Origin: Epilithonimonas arachidiradicis
GTDB lineage: Bacteria; Bacteroidota; Bacteroidia; Flavobacteriales; Weeksellaceae
DNA length: 64,000 nucleotides
Reading direction: 5' to 3'
NCBI RefSeq assembly: GCF_003610695.1
Contig: NZ_RAQH01000010.1
Span: 1 to 64,000, forward strand
Shown here: piece by piece, positions 60,602 to 64,000 of the stretch
Layout: each line of letters opens with the position of its first letter
Numbering within the stretch: position 1 is the stretch's first letter
The notes under the pieces: model-generated
Told to the model about the DNA's origin: nothing
The model's database searches: none
Seen by the model: the letters and a program-made list of their open reading frames with translations, nothing else
Made by a program: the position numbers and the translations under genes

Positions 60602-61629
60602 TAGTTAGTAATCAATTTTTTCAATTCAAGACGATTTACTTTTCCGTTCGGCGTTCTTGGGATTTGCTCTACAAAAATAATCTCTTTTGGTTTATGAAAA
60701 GATTTTTTGTAGTTAATAGTTGATAATTGATGGTTGATAGATTGTGATTCTTCGCCTTCAATGATTAAAACTAACTTCTGTCCTAATTTTTCATCCTCAA
60801 TTCCAAGAAATACAACTTCATTTGGAATTACTTTCTTAACGAGTTTTTCTAATTCTTCAGGAAAAATCTTCGCACCTCCGGAATTAATTATATTATCAAT
60901 CCTTCCTAAAAATTTGAACTGCTTTTTATCATTAATTTCAACCAGATCATTGGTCTGTAAAACTTCAGAATTAAGTTTTGGAGCAAATATTTTCAGGCAA
61001 CCTCTTTCATCCAAAGAAATATCAACACCATCAAAAACCTTAAACCAATCTTGCTGATTTGGGAAAACCTGTTTCAAAGCGATGTGAGAAAGAGTTTCGC
61101 TCATTCCGTAGGTCTCGAATATTTTGGTTTGAGAGTTTGAGGATTTAAGGGTTTGAGAGATTTTACTTTTTAAAGTTTCTGAAACTGCAGCGCCACCAAT
61201 AATTAGATTTTTTATTAAATGAATTTTCTCTAAGGAATTTTCAACTTGTAAAGGTGTCATTGCGCAAAAATCAGTGTCTTCATTGGTATTTTCTAAAGGA
61301 TTAAGTGAAATTGGAGCAATTTTCAGTTTTAATTTTCTCGAAATACTTCTTACAACCATCATTTTTCCCGAGATATATTCAATAGGAAGACAAAGTAGAG
61401 CTGAATTTCCTTCTTTTAAATCCAAAAAATCACAAGTCATCTCCGCCGAGTTCAACATTTTTGATTTTTCTATGTCAAAAATTTTCGGAATTCCGGTAGA
61501 ACCAGAACTCATAATTTTCACCGTTTTTGACTCCGAAAACCACTCATTTATGAAGTCTAAAACTTTGGTTTCAAATTCGTTAGATGAGGTTTGGTGGATT
61601 GGTGAAGCTTTGAAAAGGTCGATTAACAT
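60601..61629 (-). CDS. menE: AMP-binding acyl-CoA ligase, MenE-like (o-succinylbenzoate-CoA ligase), with two microsatellite insertions
   Basis: A 342-residue adenylate-forming enzyme. A3 motif SSGSTGIPK near the N-terminus, ETYGMSE (A5), and RIDNIINSGGAKIFPEELE (A8), closing with RTPNGKVNR, the A10 Lys. It activates o-succinylbenzoate with ATP and CoA in menaquinone synthesis; it is shorter than stand-alone MenE of E. coli (about 450) but matches the compact Bacteroidota type. Two tandem-repeat tracts fall inside the frame: octamers at 61127-61158 (residues ~158-168, SQTLKSSNSQTK) and heptamers at 60710-60744 (~296-307, SINHQLSTINYKK). Confidence 0.85.
   Translation of the reverse strand: MLIDLFKASPIHQTSSNEFETKVLDFINEWFSESKTVKIMSSGSTGIPKIFDIEKSKMLNSAEMTCDFLDLKEGNSALLCLPIEYISGKMMVVRSISRKLKLKIAPISLNPLENTNEDTDFCAMTPLQVENSLEKIHLIKNLIIGGAAVSETLKSKISQTLKSSNSQTKIFETYGMSETLSHIALKQVFPNQQDWFKVFDGVDISLDERGCLKIFAPKLNSEVLQTNDLVEINDKKQFKFLGRIDNIINSGGAKIFPEELEKLVKKVIPNEVVFLGIEDEKLGQKLVLIIEGEESQSINHQLSTINYKKSFHKPKEIIFVEQIPRTPNGKVNRLELKKLITN
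60710..60744 (-). repeat. heptanucleotide tract inside the menE-like gene
   Basis: Five imperfect 7-base units, plus-strand forms TAGTTAA, TAGTTGA, TAATTGA, TGGTTGA, TAGATTG; the complement is CTATCAA-like, the same motif as upstream of the DUF1697 gene. It encodes part of SINHQLSTINY. Confidence 0.8.
61127..61158 (-). repeat. octanucleotide tract inside the menE-like gene
   Basis: Four 8-base units, plus-strand GTTTGAGA, GTTTGAGG, ATTTAAGG, GTTTGAGA. It encodes part of SQTLKSSNSQTK. Confidence 0.8.
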
Positions 61630-61683
61630 TGAGATGTGTGAAAAATTATTTTATAAAATTATGCATTTTTTTTCGAAGAAAAT

Positions 61684-61713
61684 TTGGAACTTAAAAAAAA
61701 AGCTGTACATTTG
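61684..61713 (+). promoter_or_regulatory. promoter of tRNA-Gln
   Basis: TTG (61684-61686), 19 bases, TACATTTG (61706-61713): a full match to the Bacteroidota consensus. The tRNA starts 17 bases further. Confidence 0.7.
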
Positions 61714-61729
61714 CACCACAATAAACGAC

Positions 61730-61800
61730 AGACCCATGGTGTAACGGTAGCACTTCGGTTTTTGGTACCGCCTGTCGGGGTTCGAATCCCTGTGGGTCTA
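61730..61800 (+). tRNA. tRNA-Gln (anticodon TTG)
   Basis: A 71-nt cloverleaf: acceptor AGACCCA/TGGGTCT, D arm GTGTAACGGTAGCAC, anticodon loop TTTTGGT (anticodon TTG), T arm GGGGTTCGAATCCC. The anticodon stem pairs at four positions with one mismatch at the outer pair. CCA is not encoded. Confidence 0.95.
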
Positions 61801-61813
61801 CATCGTAACTAAA

Positions 61814-61846
61814 TAACCAACTGAATTTCAGTTGGTTATTTTTTTT
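61814..61846 (+). terminator. terminator after tRNA-Gln
   Basis: AACCAACTGAA / TTCAGTTGGTT hairpin followed by a T8 run. Confidence 0.85.
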
Positions 61847-61924
61847 GTTAATATTTATTATTAAAGTGAAAAAAATGAGCTTTCAAAAATGTTGAAAACT
61901 CATTTTATTAGCTGAATATTATTT

Positions 61925-62812
61925 TTATTTATTCAGAATCACATTTTTTATGATGGGTTCCAGATTAGTAGGTAAATCAGCATCTTTAACCTGATATTTA
62001 GCTACATTCATTTCTTTCAGCCAATTGTCCCAATAGGTTTTGATAATATCACCTTCGAATGGATTTCCCTTTTCCGGATTGATGCCGAGAACCACGACTT
62101 CCAGATTGTTAAAGTTGCCATTGGCCTTGATAAAACCCAAACCTTTTTCATCCATTTTAGATTTAAAATCGGACATATTCAGTTTTAGTGATTTTACGAG
62201 TTCCGGTGTAAGGTAGGATGTTTTTCCATTTTCTGTGAATTTAGAATCTTTGTGAAACATATAACCATCTGTTAAAATAAAAAGAATGTTTCTATGTTTG
62301 TCTTTGATGCAATAATCATTGACCTTATTTTTGAAAAATCCCCAGATATCGGAACCGACATATTGCTTGTCCTGAATCGCCGATTGGTAGATTTTTTCTG
62401 GTAAGGTTGAATATTTTTCGTCAACCAGATTAATCGTTTCTTTGGAAGTATTCTTGTCAAAGGAAACTTTCAGCTGTTTGGCAAAGTCATTGATTTTGGA
62501 ATCGGAAGGTTCGGGATTGAAGAATATCTGCATCTGGTCATTCAGCTGCATTACTTTTTTGCTCTTGACGTGGTCGATAAATCCGTTTTTAATCGCTTTG
62601 ATGTATTCCAAATCGCGTTGATAATATGCCATTGAAGGATTCGGATATTTTTCAGGATCAATTCTATCAGATAGGTCGATCAAAATACTGATATTTAGGT
62701 TTTTGTTGTTGGCAATGGAATCATTGTTTGCAGTTACTCCGGTTTTTGGTTCGCTTTTTTTGCATTGAATTAAAGACAATGACAGAATTAGCAGATAGTA
62801 TATATATTTCAT
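61925..62812 (-). CDS. lipoprotein with von Willebrand A-like fold, unknown function
   Basis: A 295-residue protein with lipobox SLIQC (Cys17). The mature part has the alternating strand/helix order of a vWA domain: ISILIDLSDRI at the first strand (a D-x-S-D variant of the MIDAS DxSxS), ILFILTDGYMF as the fourth strand with a TDG, and LEVVVLGIN as the next. A single divalent ion site is plausible. The cargo is unknown. It begins 11 bases after the stop of the membrane coiled-coil gene, so the two form an operon. Confidence 0.75.
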   Translation of the reverse strand: MKYIYYLLILSLSLIQCKKSEPKTGVTANNDSIANNKNLNISILIDLSDRIDPEKYPNPSMAYYQRDLEYIKAIKNGFIDHVKSKKVMQLNDQMQIFFNPEPSDSKINDFAKQLKVSFDKNTSKETINLVDEKYSTLPEKIYQSAIQDKQYVGSDIWGFFKNKVNDYCIKDKHRNILFILTDGYMFHKDSKFTENGKTSYLTPELVKSLKLNMSDFKSKMDEKGLGFIKANGNFNNLEVVVLGINPEKGNPFEGDIIKTYWDNWLKEMNVAKYQVKDADLPTNLEPIIKNVILNK

Positions 62813-62823
62813 AGATGTTAGTT

Positions 62824-64000
62824 TTAAAGGACAGAAACGTAAACTGAATTTTGACTGTCGGAATTGGCTCCGACTTTATTCAGATTATAATTATATTGAT
62901 TTTTGCATTCTTCAATCATTTCCTGTTTTACAGGATGAGAAACAGCCAGCTTTTCATTGACGAAGGTTATCCAGCCTTGCACATATTCTGATGCATAAGA
63001 TTTATACTCCTTGGTTGGAATGATAACGCCATCAATAATATTTTGGAGTTCCTCGATTCTTCCTCTGGCTTTGATGATTAATTCCTTGATGCTTGCAATA
63101 CCGTTTTTGATGTCTTCCATTTGTTTTTCAAAACCTGTGATACGGTCCTGATGAACAAGGATGTCCTTCTGTTTTTTGATTTGCTCGTGTTTGATTTTAT
63201 CTTTTTCCTTATGTTCTTTCATAATGAAATCGAAAACCAATCCCCAAATAATATAGACCACAAATCCGGCGAAAATAATTCCCCAAAACTGATTCTTGGT
63301 AAAAGCAATCGACAAATCAAAAGGCGGTGAGTCAAAAGTTTTGTTGAGTTCGTAGATTTTCGATTCGATTTCATAAGCAAGAATGGCATCGAACACGAAT
63401 GTTACCACAAAAAGCAGGAACATCTTCACGTAATTCAGCCAGTTTTTGTTCTCGCCAAACATATGAATCAAATAACCTAAACCGAGGAAAACAAACGGAA
63501 TCAAAGTCACAAAAGCGCCTTCTAACGGGCCTTCATCCCAAGCTTTGTTGAATGCCTGCGCGTCCAAAACACTTTGCATTATGCTTACATTCGGGTCAAA
63601 TGTTTTAAAGAACGCCGAAAACGAGGTCGAGATATAAAATGTAAACAAATAAAGGCTGATTGGAATCAAAAGTAGCAAGCCGATCCAAAACTTCGTAGAA
63701 GCACCTTTACTGGCATTGATTTGATACAGTTCCGGGTTTTTCGGAATGTCATTAATTTCGAATTTCAATGTTTCAATTTTATTCTGAACAGTCTCGATGT
63801 TCTGCTGAATTTCTTTGATTTGTTCTTCCTTATTGTCAAGAGAAACTGTTAAACCTTTGATTTCGGTTTCTTTATTTTTCTGCTCGTTGATGTAGGGTTC
63901 TTTCAATTTGTTTTGTTTGTCAGCCAATTCTTTTTCCTCATTCTGAAATTTGGAATAGATCGCGTCCAGACAAATCGATAAAGCGGTGTGGTTTCCATTG
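62824..64000 (-). CDS. membrane protein with coiled coils on both sides, partial at the window edge
   Basis: The frame is open to the last base of the window: upstream of the in-frame TTG at 63927 the codons read ...YSKFQNEEKELADKQ, so the start lies outside. Visible part: a coiled-coil (ADKQNKLKEPYINEQ..., VSLDNKEEQIKEIQQNIETVQ), four to five membrane spans (TKFWIGLLLLIPISLYLFTFYI; GAFVTLIPFVFLGLGYLIHMF; MFLLFVVTFVFDAILA; FWGIIFAGFVVYIIWGL), and a second coiled coil (HEQIKKQKDILVHQDRITGFEKQMEDI). No family recognised. It is upstream of the vWA-like lipoprotein in the same operon. Confidence 0.75.
   Translation of the reverse strand, partial: NGNHTALSICLDAIYSKFQNEEKELADKQNKLKEPYINEQKNKETEIKGLTVSLDNKEEQIKEIQQNIETVQNKIETLKFEINDIPKNPELYQINASKGASTKFWIGLLLLIPISLYLFTFYISTSFSAFFKTFDPNVSIMQSVLDAQAFNKAWDEGPLEGAFVTLIPFVFLGLGYLIHMFGENKNWLNYVKMFLLFVVTFVFDAILAYEIESKIYELNKTFDSPPFDLSIAFTKNQFWGIIFAGFVVYIIWGLVFDFIMKEHKEKDKIKHEQIKKQKDILVHQDRITGFEKQMEDIKNGIASIKELIIKARGRIEELQNIIDGVIIPTKEYKSYASEYVQGWITFVNEKLAVSHPVKQEMIEECKNQYNYNLNKVGANSDSQNSVYVSVL

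Noticed and set aside
63927-63927. TTG at 63927 as start of the edge gene
   Set aside because: The same frame stays open to base 64000 with a plausible protein sequence (EEKE before the TTG), so the real start is outside the window.
1-64000. Prophage, IS element or integrative island
   Set aside because: No integrase, transposase, terminase or conjugation gene was seen; tRNA-Ala and tRNA-Gln have no adjacent integrase or duplicated 3' end.

Overview
The window looks like chromosomal DNA from a flavobacterium (Bacteroidota), most likely of the Chryseobacterium/Epilithonimonas type. The support is type IX secretion C-terminal sorting domains (genes ending at 28861 and 45771), many Bacteroidota-type -7 boxes (TAnnTTTG), no obvious Shine-Dalgarno sites, low GC, SusC/TonB-like and PorT-like outer-membrane proteins, lysine 6-transaminase paired with an ALDH7-type dehydrogenase, and an apparent sulfonolipid gene pair. 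No integrase, transposase, phage gene, rRNA or CRISPR array was seen. Genus is inference; the phylum-level call is firm.

Layout. 0.1-5.2 kb: a pseudo-M1 peptidase with a C-terminal barrel-like region, a fused UMP synthase (OPRT-OMPDC, eukaryote-like order) and 3-methyladenine glycosylase I. 5.2-7.4 kb: a ten-unit 21-bp tandem array, then a secreted serine hydrolase. 7.4-10.3 kb: a GNAT, an alpha-oxoamine synthase and a cysteine-synthase-like enzyme; the last two fit cysteate/capnine (sulfonolipid) synthesis. 10.5-19.1 kb: a large DUF2723 membrane protein, DUF1697, an unknown protein, kdsA, a TonB-dependent receptor and a small membrane protein. 19.1-21.6 kb (minus): NlpC/P60 peptidase, O-methyltransferase, OmpA lipoprotein. 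21.7-30.9 kb: tilS, dsbD, a lone exbD, a lipoprotein, an alpha/beta hydrolase, DUF1304, an nrnA-like DHH gene, a T9SS cargo protein, era and a small membrane protein. 31.1-34.5 kb: lysine catabolism (ALDH7 and LAT) and DUF2007. 34.6-41.2 kb: tRNA-Ala, NlpC/P60 lipoprotein, dapD, a four-gene glycan-assembly operon and a YggS-like gene. 41.4-48.5 kb: lpd, aroB, two tandem PorT-like barrels, a secreted M12B-like protease and a lipoprotein. 48.5-64 kb: a 1985-residue alpha-2-macroglobulin-like protein, a UbiA-like protein, a POTRA/barrel protein, a toxin-antitoxin pair overlapping recF, cytidine deaminase, a DUF922 protease-like protein, arfB, a menE-like ligase, tRNA-Gln, and a lipoprotein/membrane coiled-coil pair running off the right edge.

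The most unusual layer is the non-coding one. Four intergenic copies of one dispersed repeat share a T6G...CA6 core with GCGG-containing arms. Four copies of an ACCACAAAG-armed repeat often touch stop codons; one supplies the last codons of a glycosyltransferase and another supplies the apparent -33 box of the UMP synthase promoter. There are also GTCATT-type inverted repeats, one of them nested inside another repeat. Heptamer and octamer microsatellites occur upstream of the DUF1697 gene and inside the menE-like reading frame, and a 21-bp array encodes leucine heptads.

Most proteins are ordinary housekeeping and envelope functions for this group. I did not find a clear new defence system or mobile island. 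The least explained protein-coding loci are the edge pair at 61.9-64.0 kb, the unknown gene at 14.7 kb and the heptad array at 5.2 kb. Start codons were re-chosen wherever the longest frame began with TTG or GTG and an ATG fitted better.
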